Origin: Methanoculleus chikugoensis
GTDB lineage: Archaea > Halobacteriota > Methanomicrobia > Methanomicrobiales > Methanoculleaceae
Length of the DNA stretch: 64,000 nucleotides
NCBI RefSeq assembly: GCF_019669965.1
Contig: NZ_AP019781.1
Span: 930,001-994,000 of the forward strand
Reading direction: 5' to 3'
Made by a program: the position numbers and the translations under genes. Every line of letters begins with the position of its first letter. The stretch's first letter is position 1. The notes beneath the pieces were generated by a model. It made no database searches, was not told the origin of the DNA, and worked only from the letters and a program-made list of their open reading frames with translations. This document shows positions 23,455 to 32,346 of the stretch, one piece after another.

Positions 23455-23997
23455 TCAGTAGATGAGCACGGGGGTCTCCACCCGCTGGCAGATGCGCAGA
23501 ACGATCGGGCTTACCGAGACGTCGGTCGACTCCCCGTCGGCGTAGCGGCGGCAGAGCGCGACCATGTCGTGGTTCTTCGCCATCCGGACGACGTCGTCGC
23601 CTTTATGCCCGACAAACATCCGTGTCTGGGTCGAAAAGCCGTGTTCTTCGAGTCTTGCGGCAGTCCGTTCGAGGAGTTTCCGACCGTACTCTTCCTTCTT
23701 TGACCGGAACTCCTCCGTCGATTCACGGTCGAGCGCCTGTTTGAGGAGTTCGATCACCTCGGCGTCGGTGATGTAGGCGAGCGAGATTGTGGCGTCGTAG
23801 GCGGAGAGTACGTCGATTGCTTCGTCGGTGATGTCGTGAACGAAGAGATCGAGCGGCACCAGGATCGACCGGATCTCGGGAACGACCATCTCTTCGTCGG
23901 TCAGCAGGAACTCGCTGTAATCCTTCAGGACCGAGTCATACCGCTTCCCGACGATATCTTTGAACTTTCGCTGGATCAAGGACGAAGAGTATCCCAT
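23455..23997 (-). CDS. universal stress protein-like protein
   Basis: Protein of 180 residues with a Usp-like alpha/beta fold from about residue 42 (IRSILVPLDLFVHDITDEAI) to the C terminus (PIVLRICQRVETPVLIY). The N-terminal 40 residues are an unusual charged helical extension (QRKFKDIVGKRYDSVLKDY). The G-2X-G-9X-G ATP loop is poorly kept, so it may not bind ATP. It opens the three-gene operon with the transporter and second Usp. A GTATTAAAAC box about 25 bases before the ATG predicts a leaderless start. Confidence 0.8.
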   Translation of the reverse strand: MGYSSSLIQRKFKDIVGKRYDSVLKDYSEFLLTDEEMVVPEIRSILVPLDLFVHDITDEAIDVLSAYDATISLAYITDAEVIELLKQALDRESTEEFRSKKEEYGRKLLERTAARLEEHGFSTQTRMFVGHKGDDVVRMAKNHDMVALCRRYADGESTDVSVSPIVLRICQRVETPVLIY

Positions 23998-24141
23998 TGT
24001 GATCTAGGTATCCCGGCGCGCTGTTTTAATACTTTTGTTTGCCCGATTCCGGGCCCATATCCTGTCAAAATGCCGGAAGACGCTCTCTCGGCGGGAATTT
24101 CTGGCACCGGGAACCAGCTTTTTGATGCACCGGGTTTGCCG

Positions 24142-24681
24142 TCAACGCCCGCCTAACGACGCGAGCGCCTCCCGGCAGGCCGGACAGAGCCTCTTCCTCT
24201 TCCGGTCCAGTTCGTCCAGGGTCTTCGGCCGGAACATGACGCACTCGGGGTCGGGGCAGTGGTCGAGCCCGAGGAGGTGCCCGAGTTCGTGCGCGCCTTC
24301 TTTTGCCGTCCGGTCGATGAGGTCGGTGTCGTCCGGCACCCTGTCGTAGTAGTCGTTTCCGAGACGGGCGGTCGAGACGATGGCGACGCCGCATGGCGGT
24401 CTCGCGAGGCCGAAGACGAAGTCAAATCCGTTGACGTAGAGGTCGCGGGAGGTGACGAGCAGCAGGGGGCCGTCGATATCGTATCTGCGCGTGAGGGTGT
24501 CCTGCAGGCGGTCCAGGATCTTTTGAGCATCGTGCTGGTCGCGGTTCCGGTCGTACCCGTCGATGAGAAACGGGTATTCGACGAGCGCGGGTTTTTTCCC
24601 GAGGATCATCGCGATCATCCTGACGACCGGGAGTTCGATACCTCCCGGTGCCTGTGGGTCCCAAAGAATATTGATGCCCAT
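24142..24681 (-). CDS. amzA: archaemetzincin metalloprotease
   Basis: Zinc protease of 179 residues of the archaemetzincin family. The core motif HELGHLLGLDHC (His131, Glu132, His135, His141) is followed by Cys142, Cys147 and Met149 (CVM) and CPAC near the C terminus. The four cysteines form the second zinc site typical of the family. No signal peptide is seen, so it is cytoplasmic; the physiological substrate of archaeal members is unknown. Its ATG at 24679-24681 lies inside an inverted repeat shared with the divergent gene at 24699. The likely TATA (TTTATAGTG on the minus strand) lies inside that neighbour. Confidence 0.94.
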   Translation of the reverse strand: MGINILWDPQAPGGIELPVVRMIAMILGKKPALVEYPFLIDGYDRNRDQHDAQKILDRLQDTLTRRYDIDGPLLLVTSRDLYVNGFDFVFGLARPPCGVAIVSTARLGNDYYDRVPDDTDLIDRTAKEGAHELGHLLGLDHCPDPECVMFRPKTLDELDRKRKRLCPACREALASLGGR

Positions 24682-24701
24682 TACCTAATCTCTGGGTAAT
24701 G
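24679..24701. promoter_or_regulatory. inverted repeat spanning both divergent start codons
   Basis: CATTACC (24679-24685) and its exact complement GGTAATG (24695-24701) flank nine bases. The outer three bases of each arm are the start codons of amzA (minus) and the UPF0146 gene (plus). Only 17 bases separate the genes, so each promoter must lie inside the other gene. Confidence 0.75.
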
Positions 24702-25106
24702 TGTCACTATAAACGTATTGAACGGAGTATCGGGGAGTATATCGCCGCCCGGTATCGCCGGGCTGTCGAGGTGGGTATCGGCAACAATCCCGAGGCCGCA
24801 AGGCTGATCAGAGCTGCCGGTGCCCTGGTGCTCTGCACCGACGTCCGGGCGGGCATCCGGCACGACGGGCTTACTGTGGTGACCGACGACGTCTTTGAAC
24901 CGGATATCCGGCTGTATGAGGGCGCGGACCTGATCTACGCTGTGCGACCCGGCGTGGAGATGGTCCCGCCGCTGATCGCGCTTGCCGACCGGATCGACAG
25001 CGATCTCCTGGTCTACCACCTGGGATGCGAGATCTACGGGGACGGCGGCGAGGTCGTGGACTGCGGCCCGGTCCTCCTTCACCGCTACCGCCGGCGTGCC
25101 CCGTAG
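24699..25106 (+). CDS. UPF0146 family protein
   Basis: Protein of 135 residues, conserved in methanogens and other euryarchaea. The SAM-methyltransferase-like core has AVEVGIGNNPEAARLI as motif I, CTDVR at the end of strand 2 and DLIYAVRPGVEMVPPL as motif IV-like. It lacks the rest of a full methyltransferase fold, so activity is unproven. No signal peptide. ATG at 24699 is the only reasonable start and lies within the inverted repeat; GAATATTG about 28 bases upstream (inside amzA) is a possible TATA, predicting a leaderless mRNA. Confidence 0.85.
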   Translation: MCHYKRIERSIGEYIAARYRRAVEVGIGNNPEAARLIRAAGALVLCTDVRAGIRHDGLTVVTDDVFEPDIRLYEGADLIYAVRPGVEMVPPLIALADRIDSDLLVYHLGCEIYGDGGEVVDCGPVLLHRYRRRAP

Positions 25107-25576
25107 TTGAGCCATTTCGTCTATACGCTCACGTGCATCATACCCTCACGCGAAGAGCGACGTTTCCAGACTGGCCGGTTTCGCGATCACCTGCGCCATC
25201 ATACCCTCACGCGAAGAGCGACGTTCCTCAAGAAACGACTGTCTGAAGGACAGGAGTTCGAGAAACCCGAAGGGTTTCGAGGAACGGAGCATGAGCACTC
25301 GAAGAGTGCGAATTCCGCAAAGAGGGCTGTCAGCACCCGTTAACCAGACTTCGCGCCCTTCGCGACTTCGCGTGAGATGGCGGGGCTGAGCGACAATACG
25401 GCCTCACGCGAAGTGGGATGTTCCGCAAGGAACGGAGCATGAGCACCGCAGGTGCGAAGAGCGCGAAGCCGCGAAGTGGACTGTAATGCCCAGCCATCAC
25501 CCTTCGCGGCTCGCACCTACGGTGCTCAAGCTCGCTACGCTCGCTCTTTGCGTGCGCCTTCCGGCTCCCCGGTCCA
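25107..25576. repeat. cttcgcg-type dispersed intergenic repeat, copy 2
   Basis: No gene is seen in this 470-bp gap. From about 25,136 to 25,560 it is composed of the same units as 21,414-21,648: TCACGCGAAGAGCGACG, GCGAAGCCGCGAAG and CTTCGCGACTTCGCGTGAG. A long imperfect inverted repeat pairs 25,441-25,476 with 25,502-25,527 (GAGCACCG[C/T]AGGTGCGA on one strand). Segments such as ATACCCTCACGCGAAGAGCG are repeated in tandem near 25,140 and 25,200. Confidence 0.8.
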
Positions 25577-26941
25577 CTAGAAGAGCGTCGCCTGGCCCGG
25601 GGGAGGGTCCCGTCGGGATTCACCGGTATCGGCAGGCGGATCGTCGTCCCGGGACTTCCTGCCTTTCCCAGTTGCCTTCTCTTTTGCTGAGGCCTTCTTC
25701 TCCTTTGCTTTCTCTTCCTTTGCCACGTCTTTGACGACCTTCGTCGCCCGGGCTTTGTCGTGGATGAAGAGGGTCAGCTCGTCGGCGTCGAGCTCGAACC
25801 CGCGGACGTATTTTGCAGGATCCTGCTCGACGAGGATGCTGATTGCGGTGAAGAAGTCTTCCCGCAGCGTATCCTCCGGGGTATGGGTCATCTCGCTGAG
25901 CTTCCGGGAGAGGCCGGCCCGGACCGCCTTCTGCTTCTTCGACGCCCCCATCTTCTGCCAGCGCGACGGCGGCATGATGCGGCCGCGGACGCCGTGCCCG
26001 CCGGCGGCGTCGGCGACGCCGAGGAGCATGACCGCACTCGCGTAGCGCCAGAGGGTGTAATACTGACGGCGGTAGGTCCTGCCGATATACTCGTCCGCCC
26101 GCGAGAGGCAGGCGTAGCCTTTCGCCCGGGAGGCGAGATCCGGCATGTGGTCGAGGTTCCCCTCGAGCCACTGTTCGACGGTGTCGGGGGTATCCTCGAC
26201 CTCCACCGCCATGCGGAGCAGGTCGGCGTCCCTCCTCTCTTTATAGACCGATCCGACGAGTTCGAAGATGGTCGAGCGCTCGTCTTTTGCGGAGGTGTGG
26301 ACGTCGCCCGCCGCGAGGTGCTCCTTCCCGATGGCCGCGGCGTAGAGCATGTTCACCGCGGCCCGCATGTCGCCGTCGGCGCGGCTCGCGATCTCGTCGA
26401 GCGCGGCGGGATCGCATGTCATCCCTTCCGCGGCGCAGATCTGGCGGAGGCGGGGAACGATCGAGCGGGCCTGGAGCGCCCGGAACTGCACCGGCTCCGT
26501 GACCGCCTTGAGATCTCTCGTGAGGGAGTAGTAGTCGTTTGCAATCAGGATGATCGGCTGCTGCGCCGCCGCGATGATCTCCACGATCGCCTTCGCCCCG
26601 CCCCGGTCGGCCTGCCCGTGCAGGTTGTCGGCCTCATCCAGCAGGATGAGTTTGCGGCTCGCGCCGGAGAGGCTCGCCGTGGTGGAGCCCGAGCCCGCCA
26701 CCTTCTCGAGGGCCGCTTTCGTCCGCTGGTCGGAGGCGTTCAGTTCCACCACCTCCCAGTTCATGTCGTTTGCGAGGGCATACGCGCTCGAGGTCTTGCC
26801 GGTGCCGGGTTTTCCGTACAGGATGAGCGGCTTCTTCTGCCGCGACCAGTCCCGCGCCCATTCGTATATCTGCCTGACGGCGCCGGAGTTCCCCACGACA
26901 TCCTGAAGATGCTGCGGCCTGTACTTCTCCACCCAGTCCAT
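25577..26941 (-). CDS. rfcL: replication factor C large subunit
   Basis: Clamp-loader subunit of 454 residues that helps load PCNA at primer-template junctions. Walker A is GKPGTGKTS (near residue 43), Walker [11 protein letters not shown], sensor 1 LIANDYYS, and sensor 2 GDMRAAVN. The C-terminal 60 residues are Lys/Glu-rich and end in GQATLF, a PIP-box-like PCNA-binding tail. It starts with MDWVEKYRP, the usual RfcL N terminus. Monocistronic, divergent from the methanogenesis-marker genes across 222 bases. The small subunit gene is not in the window. Confidence 0.97.
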   Translation of the reverse strand: MDWVEKYRPQHLQDVVGNSGAVRQIYEWARDWSRQKKPLILYGKPGTGKTSSAYALANDMNWEVVELNASDQRTKAALEKVAGSGSTTASLSGASRKLILLDEADNLHGQADRGGAKAIVEIIAAAQQPIILIANDYYSLTRDLKAVTEPVQFRALQARSIVPRLRQICAAEGMTCDPAALDEIASRADGDMRAAVNMLYAAAIGKEHLAAGDVHTSAKDERSTIFELVGSVYKERRDADLLRMAVEVEDTPDTVEQWLEGNLDHMPDLASRAKGYACLSRADEYIGRTYRRQYYTLWRYASAVMLLGVADAAGGHGVRGRIMPPSRWQKMGASKKQKAVRAGLSRKLSEMTHTPEDTLREDFFTAISILVEQDPAKYVRGFELDADELTLFIHDKARATKVVKDVAKEEKAKEKKASAKEKATGKGRKSRDDDPPADTGESRRDPPPGQATLF

Positions 26942-27163
26942 ACCAGACTATTCGACGCGGGGTATCAAAAATGCCACCCCGGTGCGATGCAAAACGATCT
27001 CGAGGACGCGCCGCAGGGGAGCCGTACCCGTTCCGGCCGGATTCCTGTCGGCAGTTCCCTTCCCGATCGGTTCCGGGAACGGAGTGCATAATACCGGTGA
27101 ATCAAATACATTATCTCTGATGAGGCAGAATACCATAAAGAAACCTGGAGTGTTGGTGTTCTT

Positions 27164-28174
27164 GTGGTGAAGGATTGCTCCACCGATACGGTAGCACGGG
27201 CCGTCAGGGAATACGAAGGCGTCACCCGGAAGAGGGAGATCGGGGATATGATCCGGTCTCTCCGGATAGAGAGCCCTGATATTGTCGCTTCCTTCGGTGA
27301 GGATGCCGCGGTCATCCGGCATAATGCAGAGGACGCGCTGCTTCTTGCGGCGGACGGTATCTGGAGCAGGTTGATGGAGGCGGACCCGTTCTGGGCGGGG
27401 TACTGCGCCGTGCTCGTGAACGTTCACGACATCGCCGCCATGGGCGGAAGGCCGGTTGCGATGGTCGATATCCTCTCCGTTACGGACGACCGGATCCGCG
27501 ACGAGGTGACCCGGGGTATGGTCGCAGCGTCCGCACAGTTCGGCGTCCCGATCGTGGGAGGGCACCTCCACCCGGAGACGCCCTACAGCGTTGTGGACGT
27601 GGCGATCCTCGGGACGGCCAGGATGGATCAGCTCATCTTCTCGAACACGGCAGAGGAGGGGGACGTGGTCGTCGCGGCGATTGACCTCGACGGCCGGGTG
27701 CACCCGGCGTGCTGCTTCAACTGGGACTCGGTCACGATGAAGTCGGCGGAAGCGGTGCGAGCCCAGATCCGGGTGATGGAGGATCTGGGAAAAGAGCGCC
27801 TGGTGACGGCCGGCAAGGACATCAGCAACCCGGGCGTCATCGGAACCCTCGGTATGCTCCTTGAGGTGAGCGGGAAGGGCGCGGTGATCGACCTCGAGGC
27901 GATACCCCGGCCGGATCTCTCGGCGATCGGCCTCTCCTTCGAGCAATGGGTGCGCATGTACCCCGGCATGGGGTTCATCCTGACCGTCAATCCGGCGAAC
28001 GTGGAGGAGGTCTGCCGCCGGTTTGCCGACGTCGGAATCACCGCCGCTGCCATCGGTGAGGTTAACGGGACCGGGAGGCTCTCTGTCAGGTACCTGGGCC
28101 GGGAGACACAGGTCTTCGATCTCGACCGGAACGGCATCATGGGGATCTTTTCGGACGGAGGGGTATGCCGGTAA
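27164..28174 (+). CDS. methanogenesis marker protein 2 (AIR synthase-like)
   Basis: Protein of 336 residues of the PurM/SelD-like ATP-binding fold, in the group conserved in methanogens as marker protein 2. Visible features are FGEDAAVIRH, AADGIWSRLMEADPFWAGYCAVLVNVHDIAAMGG and the C-terminal IGEVNGTGRLSV. The reaction is not established; relatives bind ATP and activate carbonyl or selenide groups. The first start is GTG at 27164, with a second GTG at 27167. CCATAAAGAA about 26 bases upstream may be the TATA. Its last ten bases overlap the start of the marker 4 gene. Confidence 0.92.
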   Translation: MVKDCSTDTVARAVREYEGVTRKREIGDMIRSLRIESPDIVASFGEDAAVIRHNAEDALLLAADGIWSRLMEADPFWAGYCAVLVNVHDIAAMGGRPVAMVDILSVTDDRIRDEVTRGMVAASAQFGVPIVGGHLHPETPYSVVDVAILGTARMDQLIFSNTAEEGDVVVAAIDLDGRVHPACCFNWDSVTMKSAEAVRAQIRVMEDLGKERLVTAGKDISNPGVIGTLGMLLEVSGKGAVIDLEAIPRPDLSAIGLSFEQWVRMYPGMGFILTVNPANVEEVCRRFADVGITAAAIGEVNGTGRLSVRYLGRETQVFDLDRNGIMGIFSDGGVCR

Positions 28175-28926
28175 CGGTCGGTCTTGGTGCGGCGTCTCCC
28201 GACGCGAAGATCCTCTCGACCGTCCGGGCGGTCGGCCGGGAGGTCGATCTCATCCTTTTCTCCCCGCCGGGAACCGCCGGAACGTTCGGTGATGCGGTTA
28301 CGGTCGTCGAGGCCGCGGAACCACAGATCGCCCTCATCGAAGCTCTTTATGCCGGCAGGATCGATGCAGCCGTCAGGGGCACTCTCCCCGCGTCATCCAC
28401 CCTGAAAGCCCTCAAGCAGGCTGCAGGCGTCGATCATCTGGAACGGATTGCCCTCCTCGAGACCGCTGACGGGCATCTCTTCCTCCTCGCCCCGGTCGGG
28501 GTCGACGAGGGCTGGACGGTCGAGGAAAAGGTGCGGTTCGCCAGAGTCGGCAGGGATATCGCCCGGAGTTTCGGGCTCCCCGAGGGGGTGGCGGTCCTCT
28601 CGGGAGGACGGCTCGGGGATCTCGGGCGGCACCCGGTCGTCGACCGGACGATGGCGGATGCCGAGCTCGTCGCACGCCTGACCGGGGCGGAGCACGCCGA
28701 GATCCTGATCGAGGGGGCGGCGGGAAGGTACGGGATGGTCGTGGCTCCCGACGGGATATCCGGGAACCTGATCTTTCGCACGCTCACGTTCCTCGGAGCC
28801 GGGGCGGGGCATGGTGCTCCAGTGGTAAATATCGATAGAATTTTCGTGGATACGTCGCGCGCCTCTGCAGATTATACCAATGCAATAATTCTGGCGAAAT
28901 CTCTGGCGCAATCGGAAAGTCCCTGA
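28165..28926 (+). CDS. mtxX: methanogenesis marker protein 4 (MtxX-like)
   Basis: Protein of 253 residues of the phosphotransacetylase-like family known as methanogenesis marker 4, first named methyltransferase subunit X. Motifs include AVRGTLPASSTLKAL, VLSGGRLGDLGRHPVVDRT and the C-terminal GAPVVNIDRIFVDTSRA. The role is unresolved. ATG at 28165 overlaps the marker 2 gene by ten bases, so the two are translationally coupled, an arrangement that supports a joint function in methanogenesis or coenzyme biology. Confidence 0.92.
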   Translation: MPVTVGLGAASPDAKILSTVRAVGREVDLILFSPPGTAGTFGDAVTVVEAAEPQIALIEALYAGRIDAAVRGTLPASSTLKALKQAAGVDHLERIALLETADGHLFLLAPVGVDEGWTVEEKVRFARVGRDIARSFGLPEGVAVLSGGRLGDLGRHPVVDRTMADAELVARLTGAEHAEILIEGAAGRYGMVVAPDGISGNLIFRTLTFLGAGAGHGAPVVNIDRIFVDTSRASADYTNAIILAKSLAQSESP

Positions 28927-29060
28927 TTATGCTCTCGATATGTGATTGGGGCTCTTATACCCGTTTTAAAAATCGGCACCGTTCCCTGCCGATTATCGGG
29001 GTGCCCTGTCCGGACATACCCTCAATGGTAAAGAGAAACGCAAATTCCCGAGATTATCCC

Positions 29061-29112
29061 GAAACGTTTAAATATTAACTGATACACCTCTTTTTAGAGG
29101 TGGAATGAGATT
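29061..29112 (+). promoter_or_regulatory. histone gene promoter and ribosome binding site
   Basis: CGAAACG (BRE-like) followed by TTTAAATA at 29067-29074 is a strong archaeal promoter. The predicted start near 29,096 gives a short leader with AGAGGTGG about nine bases before the ATG. A CCTCT/AGAGG match flanks T5 here, but its left arm lies upstream of the predicted transcript start. Confidence 0.6.
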
Positions 29113-29319
29113 ATGGCAGATCTACCTATTGCTGCGGTTGTACGTATCGCAAAGAAGAATGGTGCTGAGAGAGTCGGCAGCGACGCCGCTGCCGCACTGG
29201 TTACCAAGGCTGAGGCGTACATCGCCGAGCTGACCAAGGAAGCCAACAGGCTTGCCCAGCACGCGGGACGCAAGACGATCAAGGCGGAAGATGTCGACCT
29301 CGCGGTTAAGTCCGCGTAA
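29113..29319 (+). CDS. archaeal histone
   Basis: Histone-fold protein of 68 residues of the HMf family. It forms dimers and longer stacks that wrap DNA. The N terminus ADLPIAAVVRIAKKNGAERV, the central helix DAAAALVTKAEAYIAELTKEAN and the C-terminal AGRKTIKAEDVDLAVKS follow the HMfB pattern, including the RKT loop that contacts DNA. Length is typical, with no tail. It has its own strong promoter and ribosome binding site, fitting high expression. No other histone gene is in the window. Confidence 0.98.
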   Translation: MADLPIAAVVRIAKKNGAERVGSDAAAALVTKAEAYIAELTKEANRLAQHAGRKTIKAEDVDLAVKSA

Positions 29320-30119
29320 ATCGACCCATCTTTCCTTCTCTTTACCGGGGTTCCTATGGGCCCCCTTTCATATCCTGTTCCGGCAGCATACATGCCGAAC
29401 GCCCGGACGGTCTATCTTTCGTTCCGGGAGCGTGCCGGGTACTGCGTTTCGCTCCCGTGAAGCCGGCAGACAGATCGCGGATACGTGTCAGACGCTCACA
29501 GCGGCGATTCCAGCCGGGTTGTCCCGAGATGTCAGGAGTATTCACGTCTGCTGCACCGTGCAGGTTCTACGGGCCGCTACAGCGCTCCCGGGCGAAACCT
29601 TTCCACTTCAGGAAGGCGGGCCGGATCCGGGTAGTGCATGGTGGATATCGCCCCGTGGGATGGCGTCTCTGGGAAGTCTTCCCCCCCCTGTCTCTACCTG
29701 TCCGGGATGACTGTAGCCCCCACCCCGCCCGGCCTCCTCACTCACACCTGCGGTGCTTGAACTCCTGCCGTTCCGGCAGTCGTTCCCCGCCCGCGAGGGG
29801 CGGGGGCAGTCATGGCGATAGCCGGTGGGAAGCCGTGCATGGTTCTTCGCCGGTATCTCTCCGTGCAGTGGACCGTGGGGGCTGCGCACCTTCGGTGCTC
29901 GTGCTCCTGCCCTTCGGCCAGTCACATATCGCCATTGGGGGAGGCGGCTCGCGGGGAGGGGGAGCATCCCCCCTCCCCTGTCTCTACCCCAAACGGATCT
30001 TCTCGTAGCCCCCGCCTGCGCTCCCCTTTCCTGAGAGCAAAACTGCGGCCCTCACAGCCCTGCGAGAGCCAACAACCGTGTGCAATGCACCACTGACAAA
30101 AAAGTATCGTTTTCGGGGC
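29320..30119. other. 800-bp non-coding region with G-rich elements
   Basis: This is the largest gene-free stretch in the window. No frame shows a family motif. From about 29,705 to 29,850 it holds a copy of the element at 3,580-3,650 (GAGGGGCGGGGGCAGTCATGGCGATA in part), with CACCTGCGGTGC-type hairpins inserted. A second G-rich element around 29,930-29,990 includes CCATTGGGGGAGG. T6 on the minus strand at 30098-30103 terminates hisB. A non-coding RNA cannot be excluded. Confidence 0.5.
30098..30103 (-). terminator. oligo-T tract after hisB
   Basis: Six T residues on the minus strand lie about 17 bases after the hisB stop, marking the likely 3' end of the long operon that begins upstream. Confidence 0.4.
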
Positions 30120-30701
30120 TCACAGCGTCCCCTTGGTGCTCGGCACGTCGCCTATCGTGGGATCGATCGCCGCGGCCGCCCGGAGCGCCCGGGCGAACGC
30201 CTTGAACGCCGCCTCGCAGACGTGGTGGTCGTTCCTGCCCGAGACCGCGATGTGGGCGGTGATCCCGGCGTTGGTGCAGAGGCTGTAGAAGAAGTGCTCG
30301 ATGAGGTCGCCGGGGATGCCGCCCGGGCCCACCGGCGAGAAGCCACCCTCGAAGACGAGGTAGCCCCGGCCGCCGAGATCGAGCGCCACCCGGGCGAGCG
30401 CCTCGTCCATCGGGACGGCGGCGTCGGCGAAGCGGGTGATCCCCCTCCCGTCTCCGACCGCTTCGGCAAGAGCCGTCCCGAGGACGATCCCGATATCCTC
30501 GATGGTATGGTGAGCGTCCACGGCGAGGTCGCCGGTCGCGCGGACGGAGAGATCGAGCCGCCCGTGCCGGGCAAACGATGTCAGCATGTGGTCGAAGAAC
30601 GGTATCCCGGTCTCGATGGTTCCTGCCCCGGTCCCGTCGAGGTCGAGGGAGAGCCTGATATCGGTCTCCCGTGTCGTGCGGTGGATTTCACTCGTTCGCA
30701 T
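30120..30701 (-). CDS. hisB: imidazoleglycerol-phosphate dehydratase
   Basis: Histidine pathway enzyme of 193 residues that dehydrates imidazoleglycerol phosphate to imidazole acetol phosphate. The duplicated metal-binding motifs [11 protein letters not shown] and [13 protein letters not shown] hold the two Mn sites. The N terminus has RTTRETDI and FFDHML, and the C terminus ends STKGTL as usual. It is the monofunctional form without a HisB phosphatase domain. Its start overlaps the hisA end by 14 bases; it is the last gene of the minus-strand array. Confidence 0.97.
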   Translation of the reverse strand: MRTSEIHRTTRETDIRLSLDLDGTGAGTIETGIPFFDHMLTSFARHGRLDLSVRATGDLAVDAHHTIEDIGIVLGTALAEAVGDGRGITRFADAAVPMDEALARVALDLGGRGYLVFEGGFSPVGPGGIPGDLIEHFFYSLCTNAGITAHIAVSGRNDHHVCEAAFKAFARALRAAAAIDPTIGDVPSTKGTL

Positions 30702-31407
30702 GCGCAGCCTCCATGGCCTCCGAGAGCCGAACCTTCCCGGCGTAGAGGGCGGACCCGAGGACCGCTCCTGCCGCTCCGGCTTTCCGGAGCGCCGCGACGT
30801 CCCCGGGACTCGATATCCCGCCCGAGACGACGACCGGAACCTTCACCCGGCGGAGGAGTTCCGTCACGGGTTCGATGGCGATCCCCTGCTGGAGCCCCTC
30901 CACGTCCACGTTCGTGTAGAGGAGGGATCCCGCGCCGAGGCTCTCGAACCGCTCCGCCCAGGCGAGGTAACTCCCGGCAGGGCGCTCCCATCCCTCGATC
31001 ATCACCTCGCCGGCCCGGGCGTCGATGCCCGCCATCACCCGTTCGCCGCCGAACTCATCGGCAAGCGTCCGGACGATCGCCGGCTCCCGGACGGCCTGGG
31101 TCGAGACGATCACCCGGTCGACGCCGGCCTCAAGCCACCCCGCGGCATCCTCCACACTCCTGATACCGCCGCCGAGTTCGACGAACGTCTCTGTCTCGCG
31201 GGTGAACGCCCGGATCAGATCGGCGTTTTTGCGCGCCCGGCCGAACGCCCCGTCGAGGTTGACGACGTGAAGGCCGTCCGCTCCCTGGTCAAGCCACCGG
31301 TGCGCCCAGGCGGCCGGATCGCCGTAGACCGTCGCCGCCTCCGGCCGCCCCTGCACCAGCTGCACGCACCGGCCGTCCAGAATATCGACTGCAGGATAGA
31401 TCTCCAT
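30688..31407 (-). CDS. hisA: phosphoribosylformimino-5-aminoimidazole carboxamide ribotide isomerase
   Basis: TIM-barrel isomerase of 239 residues (ProFAR isomerase), step four of histidine synthesis. The N terminus [20 protein letters not shown] carries the catalytic Asp8, and [14 protein letters not shown] has the second catalytic Asp. Phosphate-binding glycine motifs are ELGGGIRS and VSGGISS. ATG at 31405-31407 was chosen because family proteins begin here; an upstream in-frame ATG adds eight residues and runs into hisG. Four bases separate it from hisG, and it overlaps hisB. Confidence 0.96.
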   Translation of the reverse strand: MEIYPAVDILDGRCVQLVQGRPEAATVYGDPAAWAHRWLDQGADGLHVVNLDGAFGRARKNADLIRAFTRETETFVELGGGIRSVEDAAGWLEAGVDRVIVSTQAVREPAIVRTLADEFGGERVMAGIDARAGEVMIEGWERPAGSYLAWAERFESLGAGSLLYTNVDVEGLQQGIAIEPVTELLRRVKVPVVVSGGISSPGDVAALRKAGAAGAVLGSALYAGKVRLSEAMEAAHANE

Positions 31408-31411
31408 GTTC

Positions 31412-32314
31412 TCAGCGTATGATCCGTTCAATAGGCATAACTAATATGTCTTTTGCGCCGGCGCGCTTTAACTGGTTTATCAACTGATAGACCCGCTCTT
31501 CTTTCACGACGGCGTGAACGGCAACCAGATTCTCGTCGGATGCCACGTCCATCACCGTCGGGCCGGAGAGGCCGGGCAGCACCTCCCGCACGTCCGCAAG
31601 AGCGTTCCGGTGGACGTTCATCATCAGGTAGCACTGTCCCTTCGCCCGGATGACGCTCTCGAGGGCGAGGACAATCTCGTCGATCTTCTCGCGCTTGGCC
31701 GTGAGCGAAGCGGGGTTCGCCACCAGAATGGTCGTGGAGGCGAGCACCTCGTCGACGACGCGGAGGTGGTTTGTCCGCAGCGTCGTCCCCGAGGAGGAGA
31801 GGTCGACGATGGCGTCGGCGATCCCGAGGTGCGGCGTCGCCTCGCATGCCCCGCCGACGGTCACGATCGTGACGGCGACCCCGTGCCCGGCGAAGAACGC
31901 GCGGGTGATCGCCGGGAACTCGGTCGCCACCTTTGCGCCTGCAAGGTCGGCGACGGTCTCGACGTCCGACTCCTCAGGCACGGCGACGACGAGCGTGGCC
32001 TTCCCGGTCTGCAGGTCGAGAACCTGTTCGACCGCGGAACCCCGCTCCATCACCATATCCTTCCCGGTAATCCCGAGATCGGCGACGCCGCTCGCCACGT
32101 ACTCAGGTATGTCGATCGGGCGGGCGAAGAGGATCTCCACGTTCGGGTCGCGGGTCCGGGTGATGAGCCTCCGATCGCTCCCGCCTTCGGCCAGGTGGAG
32201 GCCGCTCTTCTCGATCAGTTCGTTGATGGGCCCGGAAATCCTTCCTTTGTTCGGGATGGCGAGACGAACGAGCCCGGGTCCGGGCACGGGCTGCCGGGGT
32301 GACGGTTTACTCAT
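31412..32314 (-). CDS. hisG: ATP phosphoribosyltransferase, long form
   Basis: First and committed enzyme of histidine synthesis, 300 residues, joining ATP and PRPP. Motifs include LAIPNKGRI near the N terminus, [12 protein letters not shown] and the PRPP loop [14 protein letters not shown]. The last 75 residues ([11 protein letters not shown] to the end) form the ACT-like regulatory domain of long HisG, so HisZ is not needed and feedback by histidine is expected. The gene follows metK after 32 bases and precedes hisA by four bases. Confidence 0.96.
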   Translation of the reverse strand: MSKPSPRQPVPGPGLVRLAIPNKGRISGPINELIEKSGLHLAEGGSDRRLITRTRDPNVEILFARPIDIPEYVASGVADLGITGKDMVMERGSAVEQVLDLQTGKATLVVAVPEESDVETVADLAGAKVATEFPAITRAFFAGHGVAVTIVTVGGACEATPHLGIADAIVDLSSSGTTLRTNHLRVVDEVLASTTILVANPASLTAKREKIDEIVLALESVIRAKGQCYLMMNVHRNALADVREVLPGLSGPTVMDVASDENLVAVHAVVKEERVYQLINQLKRAGAKDILVMPIERIIR

Positions 32315-32346
32315 GGGTTAGAACAACTCCAAAAATGTTAGAAGGG

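Noticed and set aside
29088-29101. Hairpin occluding the histone ribosome binding site
   Set aside because: The left arm CCTCT lies upstream of the transcript start predicted from the TATA box, so it would not be in the mRNA.
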